Positions 1 through 8,875 of a stretch of DNA of 32,932 bases are shown here, in pieces. The DNA is taken from contig JAIXTE010000007.1 in NCBI GenBank assembly GCA_027484315.1, positions 1 through 32,932 of the forward strand. Direction: 5' to 3'. The DNA comes from Burkholderiales bacterium (GTDB taxonomy: Bacteria; Pseudomonadota; Gammaproteobacteria; Burkholderiales; Burkholderiaceae_B). The position numbers were made by a program, and so were the translations under genes. The notes below the pieces were generated by a model. It saw only the letters and a program-made list of their open reading frames with translations. It was not told the DNA's origin and did no database searches. The first letter of the stretch is position 1; each line of letters starts with the position of its first letter.

Positions 1-87
1 GTCGGCATCAGCATCAGCATCAGCATCAGCATCAGCATCAGCATCTGCGTCGGCATCAGCATCAGCATCAGCATCAGCATCAGCATC
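1..87 (-). repeat. Hexanucleotide tandem repeat encoding Asp-Ala
   Basis: Read on the coding (minus) strand, a GATGCT hexamer repeats about 14 times and encodes (Asp-Ala)n inside the adhesin gene. A GTCGGC variant on the plus strand occurs at 1-6 and again at 49-54, so a 48-bp higher-order unit overlies the 6-bp one. Copy-number changes would keep the reading frame. The array probably continues beyond the window edge. Confidence 0.95.
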
Positions 88-588
88 ACCATCGTTGGGG
101 CCGACTGGAATTGTTGTCACTGTGTCATCGCCATCGTCACTCAATGCGACGGCGCCGAGAATCGCGCCGGCAATTCCAGCGCCAGTTGCTGCACCGCTTC
201 CTGCTGCCAACAAACCGGCACCAACCAGTCCCGACATTGAGCCTTCATAGGGGGTAAGGATTGCTGAGCTGACGTCGCTATCGATGTCATACAATTCAAC
301 GCCTTCGCTCAGGGCAACCACTTCAGTGCGGGTTGCGCCGTCGGCCACGGTGGAACTGACTTCCGCCAGTTTTGCGGATGCGCCGGGGGCCAATTGCAAC
401 AATGTGTCTCCATGACCGGCCGAGGTGGCGGGCATGAGTACTTCTGCGGTCTGGGCGCCAGTGTTGGTTACGACGTCGTTCCACTTGAGCGCGTCACCCT
501 GGTTGAGTTGCACCATCTGGCCAGCGCGTTCGACTTGAACGCCGCTCGATGATTTGATGATTCCCACGTCGGGATTTGCGTTTTTCAT
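1..588 (-). CDS. Large surface adhesin, N-terminal part (LapA/RTX-like), runs off window edge
   Basis: The reading frame is open from an ATG at 588 down to base 1, giving 196 residues with no stop, so the gene continues outside the window. An AAGGAA ribosome binding site lies about 8 nt upstream of the ATG. Residues about 14-75 (GVQVERAGQ, then LNQGDALKWNDVV, then LLQLAPGASAKL) resemble the FecR-like fold at the start of LapA/RTX adhesins, where it acts as the retention module of a type I secreted protein. A Gly/Ala-rich hydrophobic stretch follows at about residues 125-155, and then an Asp-rich linker. The last roughly 29 residues alternate Asp and Ala. No cleavable signal peptide is seen, which fits type I export. 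The family call is inferred from architecture; the C-terminal repeats and secretion signal cannot be seen. Confidence 0.6.
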   Translation of the reverse strand, partial: MKNANPDVGIIKSSSGVQVERAGQMVQLNQGDALKWNDVVTNTGAQTAEVLMPATSAGHGDTLLQLAPGASAKLAEVSSTVADGATRTEVVALSEGVELYDIDSDVSSAILTPYEGSMSGLVGAGLLAAGSGAATGAGIAGAILGAVALSDDGDDTVTTIPVGPNDGDADADADADADADADADADADADADADAD

Positions 589-989
589 GGTCTTAATTTC
601 CTTGGAGCTAGAGTATTGAGGAAGCCGTTTTTGCTGCTATAAGCGTTTTACTCACAATGGGTGAGATTGGATTCACTGGAAATCAAAATTGCATGAAGGA
701 AAACTTTAAATTTTGTGTAGTTGGTTAAAGAATGTTAAATAACGCGGTGGCATGATTCAAAAGCCCTTGTCGATTGAAGGTCAGAAATGATTTTTCGCAT
801 CCTGCTGCGCTTATAGCGTCGCCAGAGCTTTACATCGACTGCAATTGGGCTTCGGTCTGCAAGAAAATAGAGCGCATTGCATACACTTCGACTAAATCAA
901 TGCGGAATTAAATACCATCATTGGTGGTCCACCTTTGGGCCAACAGCCCGTCTCAGGCCGGTGAATAGCCTGAATCCAAATGAAAGGTC
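589..989. other. Intergenic region between divergent adhesin and tamA genes
   Basis: These 401 bases separate two divergent genes and should hold both promoters. I see an AT-rich stretch around 690-745 and a small inverted repeat CTCAC-AATGG-GTGAG near 652-666. I do not see a convincing -35/-10 pair for either gene, and there is no RNA gene or additional coding frame. Confidence 0.5.
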
Positions 990-2759
990 ATGATTAAGTT
1001 GCGTTTTCTGTTTGCCTGTTTTGTTGTTTTTGGCAGTGTGTTTGTGCAGCCTGCGCAGGCGCAGGAAGAGGTGAGTCTGCAGGAAAAGCCTGTTGTGAAC
1101 TTTGTTGTTGCTGAAGAATTCATGTCTTTGGTGGAGCAAGCCACTGAGCAGATTCGTGCCACCGCGCAGGTCAGTGACAATGGCGATGCCTGGCAATTGT
1201 TTCGGCGCATGCGCCCTGCAATTCGGGATGTTTTGGGCACGGTGGGCTATTTTTCACCGTCAATACAGCGTGTGGTGGACGAGAGTTTGCCCGAAGACGT
1301 TTTGGCACCCCTGAATATAAAAATCGATGCAGGTCCACAAAGCAAGGTCACTTCTGTCGACATTCAATTTGACGGCGAAATCAACAAGGATGAATTTGCA
1401 GCCCGGCGAGAACGTTTAAAGACCCTGTGGTTGTTGGGTACCAATCAGGCTTTTAATCAATCCGACTGGTCGGCCAGCAAAGACAACTTGCTGCGCGACC
1501 TGTTGGCCCGAGACTTCGCTGCAGCGACTTTGTCGGAAAGCCAGGCCAATGTCGACCCAGACACCAATACTGTGACCTTGAGCGTTGTATATGACAGCGG
1601 GCCGGTTTTTACGTTTGGTGAATTGAACATTCAGGGCTTGAACAAGTACCCGGGCGACCTGGTGGCCCGATACAACACCATCAAGCCCGGTGACCGTTAT
1701 GAACAGGAGCGTTTGCTCACCTTGTTGGCTGACTTGCAGGGCACCACTTATTTTTCGGCGGTTGATGTCAAGATTGACACAGATGACCGACAGCCTGAAA
1801 GGGTTCCTATTGAAGTCACTGTGCTGGAAAGCGACAGCAAACGCGTGGGCATTGGTGCAGGTTACAGTTCAAATACCGGCTTTCGTACAGAAGCCACTTA
1901 CCAGTTCAACAACCTGTTTGATCGCGCCTATTCCTTGGTGACCGGTGTACGGGTTGAACAGAAGAGACAGTCTGCATTTGCCGATGTGTTTTTGCCTCCG
2001 TCGAAGCGGGGTATGTCAGATTCTGTGGGTGTGGCTTTTGATCACCAGGAGATTTCCAATCTGGAAGTGGACCGTTCCTCAATCGGTGTCATTCGCGAGT
2101 ACACCCAAGGGATTAACGAGTATCGGCTGGGCTTGAATTTCCAGCTCGAAGAACGCAGCGCTCTGGGAGTCAACTTTGGAAATACCCAGGCCCTTGTGGC
2201 CAGTTCATCGTGGACGCGTGCCGCAGTGGACAACCGTTTGAATCCGGCCGACGGATACATCGCTTTTGCCCAGGCAGCTGTGGCAGGCGAGCAATTTGCC
2301 TCTGATCAAAGTTTTGTGCGCCTCTACGGGCGTGTCCAGCAATTCTGGTCACCCTCCAGGGAACATCTTTTTACTGCCCGATTTGAAGTGGGCACAGTCG
2401 CGGCCAGCGCACGTCGCGATATTCCCCAGGATTACCTGTTTCGCGCAGGCGGAACCAACAGCATTCGTGGCTATGACTTTCTGGACCTCGGTGTGCTTGA
2501 CCAGGGTGTGTTGGTGGGTGGGCGACGTGTCATGATCGGCACCCTGGAGTATGTGCGCTGGTTCAATGGCCCGCTGGGTGCGGCCGTGTTCACGGATGTC
2601 GGTGACGTGGCTGACAATTGGAGCAGTTTCGATCCCAAACCGGCGGTGGGTATTGGCGTGCGCTACAAAACACCTGCTGGTCCCATCGCATTTGATGTAG
2701 CCAAGGCGGCTGATCAGGACAATTTGCGTATTCACTTCGCTTTGGGGGTTGCATTTTGA
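990..2759 (+). CDS. tamA: TamA, outer-membrane BamA-family assembly protein
   Basis: TamA is the outer-membrane half of the translocation and assembly module, which helps to insert autotransporters and other beta-barrels. The 589-residue product starts with a signal peptide (hydrophobic core at residues about 5-19, likely cleavage after AQA near residue 24). POTRA-like regions follow up to about residue 270; the last one holds FTFGELNIQGLNKYPGD. A 16-strand-type barrel fills the C-terminal half, including the RAGGTNSIRGY segment that corresponds to the conserved loop-6 motif of Omp85 proteins. The protein ends in Phe, as barrel proteins usually do. The length is normal for TamA. The start at 990 is supported by the signal peptide, although the AAAGG ribosome binding site is only about 3 nt away. 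The next gene, tamB, overlaps its stop codon, as in other proteobacteria. Confidence 0.93.
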   Translation: MIKLRFLFACFVVFGSVFVQPAQAQEEVSLQEKPVVNFVVAEEFMSLVEQATEQIRATAQVSDNGDAWQLFRRMRPAIRDVLGTVGYFSPSIQRVVDESLPEDVLAPLNIKIDAGPQSKVTSVDIQFDGEINKDEFAARRERLKTLWLLGTNQAFNQSDWSASKDNLLRDLLARDFAAATLSESQANVDPDTNTVTLSVVYDSGPVFTFGELNIQGLNKYPGDLVARYNTIKPGDRYEQERLLTLLADLQGTTYFSAVDVKIDTDDRQPERVPIEVTVLESDSKRVGIGAGYSSNTGFRTEATYQFNNLFDRAYSLVTGVRVEQKRQSAFADVFLPPSKRGMSDSVGVAFDHQEISNLEVDRSSIGVIREYTQGINEYRLGLNFQLEERSALGVNFGNTQALVASSSWTRAAVDNRLNPADGYIAFAQAAVAGEQFASDQSFVRLYGRVQQFWSPSREHLFTARFEVGTVAASARRDIPQDYLFRAGGTNSIRGYDFLDLGVLDQGVLVGGRRVMIGTLEYVRWFNGPLGAAVFTDVGDVADNWSSFDPKPAVGIGVRYKTPAGPIAFDVAKAADQDNLRIHFALGVAF

Positions 2760-5700
2760 AGCGCCCCTTACTGATTTTCTCGGGTTTTCTTTGCTTGTTG
2801 TGTGCAGGCCTTGCTGCTGTGGTTTTCTGGTTGGTATCCAGTGAACAGGGGTTGCGTTTCGCAATCGGCCAGGCTCAGACCTTCATGCGTAACAACACAG
2901 GCCAGGTGCTGGAGGTTGAACTCGGGCAAGGCACAGTGCGGGAAGGGTTCAATATCTCCAGGCTGAGCTGGAATGATGGCGAGAAATTTGTTGACATCGC
3001 CGACTTGAAAGTCGAGCTGGATTGGTCTGACATTTTGGTCAATAGGCTGGTGGTGAATACATTGTCTGCACAATCCGTGCGGCTTGTGATGCCGCCTTCC
3101 GAAAACACAGAACCTTTTTCCCTCCCCGAGAAAATAGATTTTCCACTGGACGTTCGTCTCGAAAGCCTGCAAATTGCCCAAGTGATGTTCAACGACTTGG
3201 TGGTGGAGCAAATTGCGGGCAGGGCCAGTGTTGTACAAAACCACTTCGATTTGCAGCAGCTTGACCTGGCTGTGGAAGGTACTCAGCTTCAGTCCCGAGC
3301 GACATTGGTTCTGGCCAAGCCTTACGCTGTGGATGGTTTGATCTCAGCCAATCGAACTTTTGATGATGTGCAACTGGATGCGAAATTGCAGTTGGCCGGT
3401 TCACTGGAGCGCCTTGAGTTGCTGCTGAATGCTGTGGGGCAAGATACCCTTCGCTCGAAGGTTAACCAAAGTGCTGAGATCAATGCAGTGGTGACCCCTT
3501 TCAAGCCAGTGATGGTTGAGAAGGTTCGTCTGGTCACGCAAGATTTCAACCCCCGGCAGTGGTTTGATTCAGCCCCAGTGGCGGCCCTGACCATTCAGGG
3601 TCTTGCTCAGCCCAATGCAGACTTTACCCGGACAACCGGCAGTTTTTCAGTCAGGAACGATGCGCCCGCGACCTTGCAATCCGGCGGAATTCCCGTGTCC
3701 AGCCTGAATGCCTCGATTGACTTGCAGGTCAGCGGATCCCAGCCTGAAGAATTGAAGCTGACTGTGCCCGGGGTGCAGTTTTCCGACGGCAAGCGCAGTG
3801 CAGGCCAGGCCAGTATGAACCTTCAATGGCAGGCTGCACCCGATTTGCCGGATGCGAAAGCTGATGAAATTATGACGAAGCTGTTGCAAGGCTCGGCCCG
3901 GTTTTCCCTGCGGGCCAGTGCGCTGGACATTTCAGTGTTTGCAGCCTTGCCGCAAAAGCATGCTCTGAATGTTGAACTGGACGGTGTTCAACAGGCAAGC
4001 CAGTTGCGCTTGAACAAGTTGAAAGTCCAGGATGGAAAAACTTTGCTGGATGGTTCCATGGTTGCGGGCTTGGCGGGTAAGCTGCCATTGAGCCTGCAAT
4101 TGCAGTTCAGTCAGGTGAACCCGGCTTTGTATATCCCCGACGCCAACCCGCTGCTTCAGGGCAATTTGAACGGCAACCTTGATTTCAAGGGCGAGTTGTC
4201 TCCCGGTGGGGATGGAAAATCCATGAACCCAACGGGCGAACTTCTCGTGAATGTCGACGAGTCCACCTTGGCCAACGCACCCTTGAAGGTGAGCATTCAA
4301 GCCAATGGCAATGCCCAGAAGTTGAGCAAGGTGATGCTGGATGTTGCTGTAGCGGGCAACACAGCGAAGGCGGATGGCAGTTACGGTACACAGGCTGACT
4401 TTGTCAATGTGGATATCAATTTCCCCCAGTTGGCCCGGTTGGGGCAACTGATTGATAGAAAGTTGGGAGGAACCGCCCGGCTACAGGGCAAATTGCGTGG
4501 TCTGGATGGCAATTTTTCCGGAGAGGGCAGTGTACAGGTACAAAAGCTTCGGCTGGATGACGTGGTTCAAGTGGAGAGCGTGGCCGGTGATTTCTCGCTG
4601 GGTTCTGCACCCACGTCCATTTGGGCGGGCGACATTCAGGTTCGCAGCGTTGCCCAGCCCGGTGTACAGGGCAACTGGATCAATACCTTAAGCCTGAAAT
4701 TGACCGGGACACGCAACAGTCACGCGTTGAACGCGGTGTTCGACACTGGCTTGTCCACATTCAGCAGGCAGCGGCCCATCAAGGGTGAGTTGGGCTTGCG
4801 CGGCGGTATTCAAGACATCGTGCGCAACAAAGAAACTACCACGGGCTGGAAGGGTGCCATTACAGCATTGCGTGTGGAAGGCATGTGGGCGCCCGCCCGC
4901 AGTTTCAGTTTGCAGAACCCGGCACCATTGACCGTATCCAGAAAGTTCACCGAGTTGCTGGATTTGAATATCAAAGGCGAAGACACGTCCCTGATCAGCA
5001 ACCGTGTGTTTCAAATTGCAGGCCAGGAAATTCGAGTGGAAGGTGGCATGCCCAGTTTTGCCTTTCCACGTCTGTCGCCCATTCTCAGAAAGCAGCTGAC
5101 CGTTGAGCCACGAGACCTGGTGGCCAAAGTGGCATGGCGTTATTTGGCCAACCCCAACCGAGTGGATGGCCATGTGGACCTTACCCATGTGTCTGGTGGC
5201 TTGCAGGTGCTGGAAGATTCGCAGATTGACGTGGACATTCGCACCATGAAGGCGAACCTGGATTTCAATCGCGAGGCAGCCAGTTTGAACCTTGAACTCG
5301 ACGCCAAAGAGTTTGGCGTGGTGTCGGCAAACCTTCGTTTGCCGGTGGCCCAGAATCCGCAAACCAAGGCATGGGGATTGGCTGCAGATCAGGCCATGCA
5401 AGGTGCGGTTGCTGCCGGGTTTACCGAATTGAACTGGCTTGGACCACTGATCAGCGGCGGTGTTCGCACCAGTGGCACAGGTCAGGTCGCCATGGCTATC
5501 GGCGGTACTGCCAACAAGCCGGATGTGCAGGGCAGGCTGTTCGCCATGGATCTGGACATTTTTCAGTTGGACCAGGGTGTGCGTCTGGAGGACGGCAATG
5601 TGGTGATCGATTTCACCACAGACAAAGCCAGTATTGATACCTTTGAATTCACCGTTTACAACCGCCGAGTGCCCAAACGTCAAATTGAAAAACTGGGCCC

Positions 5701-6820
5701 GCTCATTCAAGGCAACGGAAAAATCACCGCGACTGGGCAATGGAACCTGACTGGGCTTGATGGCGAACTTCAGGTGAAACTGGACAAGGTGCCTTTGTTG
5801 CAACGTCCCGACCGATGGTTGATGGTGGATTCCAGTGCCACAGTTCGACAACCCCAGGTGGATGGGCAGCCCCTGAAAATCAGGGGTGAAGTCAATGCGC
5901 TGGGCGCTTATTTCGAGATGCCCGAGTCTGGCCCGCAAACGCTGGGTGATGATGTGTTTATCAAGGGGCGCAGCGAAGTGGCCGGAGCCGGTTTGCCGAT
6001 CGACCTGCAATTGCAGGCCAATTTGGGCGAGCTTTTCTACCTGAATGCAGAAGGCCTTCGCACTCGCCTCACCGGTGGCTTGCGCCTGGTGATGTTGGAA
6101 GGTGTAGGCGGCAGTGGCCAGCGCCGCTCGGGCAGAAGGCTGACTGCAACCGGAACCATTCAGGCGGTGGATGGAACTTATCGCGCTTATGGCCAAGACT
6201 TGACCATTGACCGGGGTGTAGTCAATTTTCAGGGGCCTTTGGACAACCCAGGCTTGAACGTGCGCGCGGTTCGGAAAGGCGTTGCCGTGGAGGCGGGTGT
6301 GGAAGTCACTGGTACCGCCCAGCGACCCAGGGTGACACTGGTCAGTGAGCCTGCTGTACCGGATTCCGAAAAACTGTCCTGGATGATTATTGGGCGGGGC
6401 AGCAACTCGGCAGACCGGGACTCCACCTTGCTGCTCACTGCGGCAGCCGCCATTTTTGGCGACGACGATGACAGCACAACCCGAAAAATTGCCCGTTCAC
6501 TGGGCATTGATGATCTTAACCTGAGTACCGGCTCCTTGACCGCTGCCGATTCCCGCGCAGTGGGTAGCAAAGTGGCCATTGCTCCGGGTGCGGACAACTC
6601 GGCCAGTATTCTGGGTTCCGATGACCCGCTGCTGTCTCAGCGTATTATTTCCCTGGGCAAGCGTTTTAGTGACGAGGTGTATCTCAGTTTCGACCAGTCG
6701 GTCACCACTGCTGCCAGCATTTTGAAACTGAATTACCAATATTCCCGGCAGTTAAGCTTCATTGCCCGGACAGGTGCTGACAATGCAGTGGATGTGCTGT
6801 ATCAATTGTCCTTTGATTAA
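2756..6820 (+). CDS. tamB: TamB, AsmA/DUF490-family translocation and assembly module protein
   Basis: TamB is a very long periplasm-spanning protein anchored in the inner membrane; it works with TamA in outer-membrane protein assembly and, in other species, in phospholipid transport. The 1354-residue product has one N-terminal membrane segment at about residues 4-27 and then a long series of amphipathic beta-rich AsmA-like repeats. The C-terminal DUF490/TamB domain spans roughly residues 980-1354 and includes GTYRAYGQDLTIDRGVVNF. The protein ends in a barrel-like strand (DVLYQLSFD). The start codon is TTG at 2756, overlapping the TGA stop of tamA (bases 2757-2759), so the two genes are probably translationally coupled. 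A GGGGG stretch at 2743-2747 may be the ribosome binding site. Confidence 0.93.
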   Translation: MKRPLLIFSGFLCLLCAGLAAVVFWLVSSEQGLRFAIGQAQTFMRNNTGQVLEVELGQGTVREGFNISRLSWNDGEKFVDIADLKVELDWSDILVNRLVVNTLSAQSVRLVMPPSENTEPFSLPEKIDFPLDVRLESLQIAQVMFNDLVVEQIAGRASVVQNHFDLQQLDLAVEGTQLQSRATLVLAKPYAVDGLISANRTFDDVQLDAKLQLAGSLERLELLLNAVGQDTLRSKVNQSAEINAVVTPFKPVMVEKVRLVTQDFNPRQWFDSAPVAALTIQGLAQPNADFTRTTGSFSVRNDAPATLQSGGIPVSSLNASIDLQVSGSQPEELKLTVPGVQFSDGKRSAGQASMNLQWQAAPDLPDAKADEIMTKLLQGSARFSLRASALDISVFAALPQKHALNVELDGVQQASQLRLNKLKVQDGKTLLDGSMVAGLAGKLPLSLQLQFSQVNPALYIPDANPLLQGNLNGNLDFKGELSPGGDGKSMNPTGELLVNVDESTLANAPLKVSIQANGNAQKLSKVMLDVAVAGNTAKADGSYGTQADFVNVDINFPQLARLGQLIDRKLGGTARLQGKLRGLDGNFSGEGSVQVQKLRLDDVVQVESVAGDFSLGSAPTSIWAGDIQVRSVAQPGVQGNWINTLSLKLTGTRNSHALNAVFDTGLSTFSRQRPIKGELGLRGGIQDIVRNKETTTGWKGAITALRVEGMWAPARSFSLQNPAPLTVSRKFTELLDLNIKGEDTSLISNRVFQIAGQEIRVEGGMPSFAFPRLSPILRKQLTVEPRDLVAKVAWRYLANPNRVDGHVDLTHVSGGLQVLEDSQIDVDIRTMKANLDFNREAASLNLELDAKEFGVVSANLRLPVAQNPQTKAWGLAADQAMQGAVAAGFTELNWLGPLISGGVRTSGTGQVAMAIGGTANKPDVQGRLFAMDLDIFQLDQGVRLEDGNVVIDFTTDKASIDTFEFTVYNRRVPKRQIEKLGPLIQGNGKITATGQWNLTGLDGELQVKLDKVPLLQRPDRWLMVDSSATVRQPQVDGQPLKIRGEVNALGAYFEMPESGPQTLGDDVFIKGRSEVAGAGLPIDLQLQANLGELFYLNAEGLRTRLTGGLRLVMLEGVGGSGQRRSGRRLTATGTIQAVDGTYRAYGQDLTIDRGVVNFQGPLDNPGLNVRAVRKGVAVEAGVEVTGTAQRPRVTLVSEPAVPDSEKLSWMIIGRGSNSADRDSTLLLTAAAAIFGDDDDSTTRKIARSLGIDDLNLSTGSLTAADSRAVGSKVAIAPGADNSASILGSDDPLLSQRIISLGKRFSDEVYLSFDQSVTTAASILKLNYQYSRQLSFIARTGADNAVDVLYQLSFD

Positions 6821-6831
6821 ACCGAATACCA

Positions 6832-7548
6832 GTGAGTCCAACACCCATGACTGTTTTGCAAAATGCTCTTTCCCTGCTTACCTTGTTCGATTGGCTGGCT
6901 GTGGCATTTTTCGTGATCTGTTTTCGCGGCTACAACTACGTCTTTGACGGGCGCAGTCGTTTTGGTCGACACGGCCTGGCCCAGAAAACCCATGACTTCC
7001 GCAAGCTTTGGGCGCGGGAACTCATCCAGCGAAGCAACCGGGTTAGCGACACCGCATTGATTGGCAACCTGGTTAACAGCGTCACCTTTTATGCCAACAC
7101 CACCATTTACATCATTGCGGGTTTGTTTGCGTTGCTGGGCACGATGGATCAGTTGGTGAACATCACCTCCGATTTGCCATTCAGCCGTGAGGTCAGCCGT
7201 GGTCTGATGGAAATCAAAGTGTTGCTGGTGTTGACGGTGTTTGTGGTCGCCTACTTCAAGTTCACCTGGAGCCTGCGCCAGTTCAACCTGTTGACCATTC
7301 TGGTTGGGGCAGCTCCCGACGGAAATCCGGACAAGGAGTACAACGAGGCCTACGTATTGCGCATGGCGCGCATCAACAGCCTGGCTGGCGACGAATTCAA
7401 CCGGGGGTTGAGAAGTTACTACTTTGGAATTGCATCAGTCACCTGGATGATTCATCCCGGCTTGTTGGTTGCATTCAGTGCACTGATTGTCTTTGTGTTG
7501 ATCCGCAGGGACTTCTATTCAGAAGCCCTGGAGATCATGTCGAAATAA
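6832..7548 (+). CDS. DUF599-family inner-membrane protein
   Basis: The product of up to 238 residues has about four membrane segments, at about residues 10-30, 80-103, 125-145 and 205-225. It contains a cytoplasmic arginine-rich stretch (WARELIQRSNRVSDTALIGN) followed by TFYANTTIYIIAG. This arrangement matches the DUF599 family, whose function is not known. It starts 11 bases after tamB on the same strand, so it is probably in the same operon. The frame can begin at GTG 6832 or at ATG 6847 (MTVLQNA); neither has a strong ribosome binding site. The stop at 7548 faces the convergent amt gene, with only 14 bases between them. Confidence 0.8.
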   Translation: MSPTPMTVLQNALSLLTLFDWLAVAFFVICFRGYNYVFDGRSRFGRHGLAQKTHDFRKLWARELIQRSNRVSDTALIGNLVNSVTFYANTTIYIIAGLFALLGTMDQLVNITSDLPFSREVSRGLMEIKVLLVLTVFVVAYFKFTWSLRQFNLLTILVGAAPDGNPDKEYNEAYVLRMARINSLAGDEFNRGLRSYYFGIASVTWMIHPGLLVAFSALIVFVLIRRDFYSEALEIMSK

Positions 7549-7562
7549 AGCAGTTCGGTTAT

Positions 7563-8768
7563 TTACCAGCTGCTGGTTTCGCGTTCGGGGCTGGCGCTGA
7601 CCTTGTGAATGGTCAGGTCTGCACCATTGAACTCTTCTTCATCGCTCAAGCGGATGCCCACGGTGAGTTTGAGCAGACCGTACACAACCAGGCCGCCAAG
7701 CAGCGCAAATACCACGCCGGCCATGGTTCCCACCAACTGGCTCAGGAATGAAACGCCACCCATGCCGCCCAGTGCCTGCTGACCAAACACGCCGGCTGCA
7801 ATGCCTCCAAATGCGCCGCAAATGCCATGCAAGGGCCAAACACCCAGTACGTCGTCAATTTTCATGCGGTTCTGGGTAAACGTGAACATGTAGACAAACA
7901 GCACGCCCGCAATCGAGCCCACTGCCAATGAACCCAAGGGGTGCATGATGTTACTGCCCGCGCACACGGCCACCAGGCCAGCCAATGGGCCGTTGTAGAC
8001 AAAGCCTGGGTCGTTGCGACCTGCAACAAGAGCACCCAAAGTGCCGCCCACCATGGCCATCAGGCTGTTCACAGCCACCAGGCCGGAAATGCCTTCGATT
8101 TTCTGCGCGCTCATCACGTTAAAGCCGAACCAGCCCACTGCAAGCACCCAGCTGCCCAGCGCCAGAAACGGAATGGATGATGGCGGGTGCGAGCTGATGC
8201 GACCGTCCTTCGTGTAGCGTCCACGGCGAGGCCCAAGTAGCAGAACGGCCGCCAAGCCAATCCAGCCACCCACGGCATGCACCACCACACTGCCTGCAAA
8301 GTCCATGAATGGCGCACCAAAACTGGTGGTCAGCCATTCCTGGAAACCGTAATTGCCGTTCCAGATCATGCCTTCAAACACCGGGTAAATCACACCCACC
8401 AACGCTGCGGTTGCAACCAACTGGGGAACAAAGCGCGCTCGTTCGGCGATGCCGCCCGACACAATGGCGGGAATGGCTGCCGCAAAAGTCAGCAGAAAGA
8501 AAAACTTGACCAGCGAATATCCATTGCCTGCATTGAGTACTGTGGCGGGCTCGTAAAAACCCACACCGTAGGCAATGGCATAACCAATGAAAAAGTAACT
8601 GATGGTGCTGACTGAAAAGTCGGCGAGAATTTTGACAAGTGCATTGACCTGGTTCTTGTGGCGCACTGTGCCCACTTCCAGAAATGCGAAACCAGCGTGC
8701 ATTGCAAGCACCATGATGGCGCCCAGAAGCACAAAAAGCGTGTCCAGTGCGAGAGTGATTTGTTCCAT
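7563..8768 (-). CDS. amt: Ammonium transporter (Amt family)
   Basis: Amt proteins are trimeric inner-membrane channels that import ammonium. The 401-residue product has about 11 hydrophobic segments. It carries the family signature near the N-terminus (MHAGFAFLEVGTVRHKN) and the two pore histidines, in the segments FAGSVVVHAVGGW and LGVWPLHGICGAFGG. There is no cleavable signal peptide, so this is the shorter Amt type. A sigma-54-type promoter and an NtrC-like site lie directly upstream, which agrees with nitrogen control. No glnK gene for a PII protein is adjacent, although amt and glnK are often paired. The ATG at 8768 has no strong ribosome binding site. Confidence 0.93.
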   Translation of the reverse strand: MEQITLALDTLFVLLGAIMVLAMHAGFAFLEVGTVRHKNQVNALVKILADFSVSTISYFFIGYAIAYGVGFYEPATVLNAGNGYSLVKFFFLLTFAAAIPAIVSGGIAERARFVPQLVATAALVGVIYPVFEGMIWNGNYGFQEWLTTSFGAPFMDFAGSVVVHAVGGWIGLAAVLLLGPRRGRYTKDGRISSHPPSSIPFLALGSWVLAVGWFGFNVMSAQKIEGISGLVAVNSLMAMVGGTLGALVAGRNDPGFVYNGPLAGLVAVCAGSNIMHPLGSLAVGSIAGVLFVYMFTFTQNRMKIDDVLGVWPLHGICGAFGGIAAGVFGQQALGGMGGVSFLSQLVGTMAGVVFALLGGLVVYGLLKLTVGIRLSDEEEFNGADLTIHKVSASPERETSSW

Positions 8769-8811
8769 TTTGGTGAATTTTCAGTTTTATGGTTGAAAGT
8801 GGGGCATTTAA

Positions 8812-8827
8812 TGCAAAAAGAGTGCCC
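8812..8827 (-). promoter_or_regulatory. Sigma-54 (RpoN) promoter of amt
   Basis: Read on the minus strand, the sequence is GGGCAC-N5-TTGCA. It differs from the sigma-54 consensus TGGCAC-N5-TTGCA at a single position, and the invariant GG and GC are 10 bases apart. The start site would fall near 8800, about 33 bases before the amt ATG. Confidence 0.75.
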
Positions 8828-8844
8828 GCATTTCATGCTGAAAA

Positions 8845-8861
8845 TGCACGGTAGTGGTGCG
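8845..8861 (-). promoter_or_regulatory. NtrC-like enhancer site upstream of amt
   Basis: The 17-bp plus-strand sequence TGCAC-GGTAG-TGGTGCG is a near match to the NtrC dyad (TGCAC...TGGTGCA). It is centred about 50 bases upstream of the predicted amt start site. That is nearer than most NtrC enhancers but on the correct side of the sigma-54 promoter. Confidence 0.5.
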
Positions 8862-8875
8862 TGGTGGAAGTCGCT

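Noticed and set aside
1..87. CRISPR array or simple non-coding satellite
   Set aside because: There are no spacers between the repeats, and the repeat is in frame with the adhesin coding sequence.
696..780. Sigma-54 promoter near TGGCAT in the adhesin-tamA gap
   Set aside because: The GG and GC dinucleotides are 12 bases apart instead of 10.
980..997. Five-codon leader peptide (MKGHD) overlapping the tamA start
   Set aside because: The short frame is expected by chance, has no ribosome binding site of its own and has no regulatory pattern around it.
4688..6196. 502-codon open frame on the minus strand
   Set aside because: It is antisense to tamB, has His/Gln-rich composition with no domain, and lacks a ribosome binding site; it is a shadow of the real frame.
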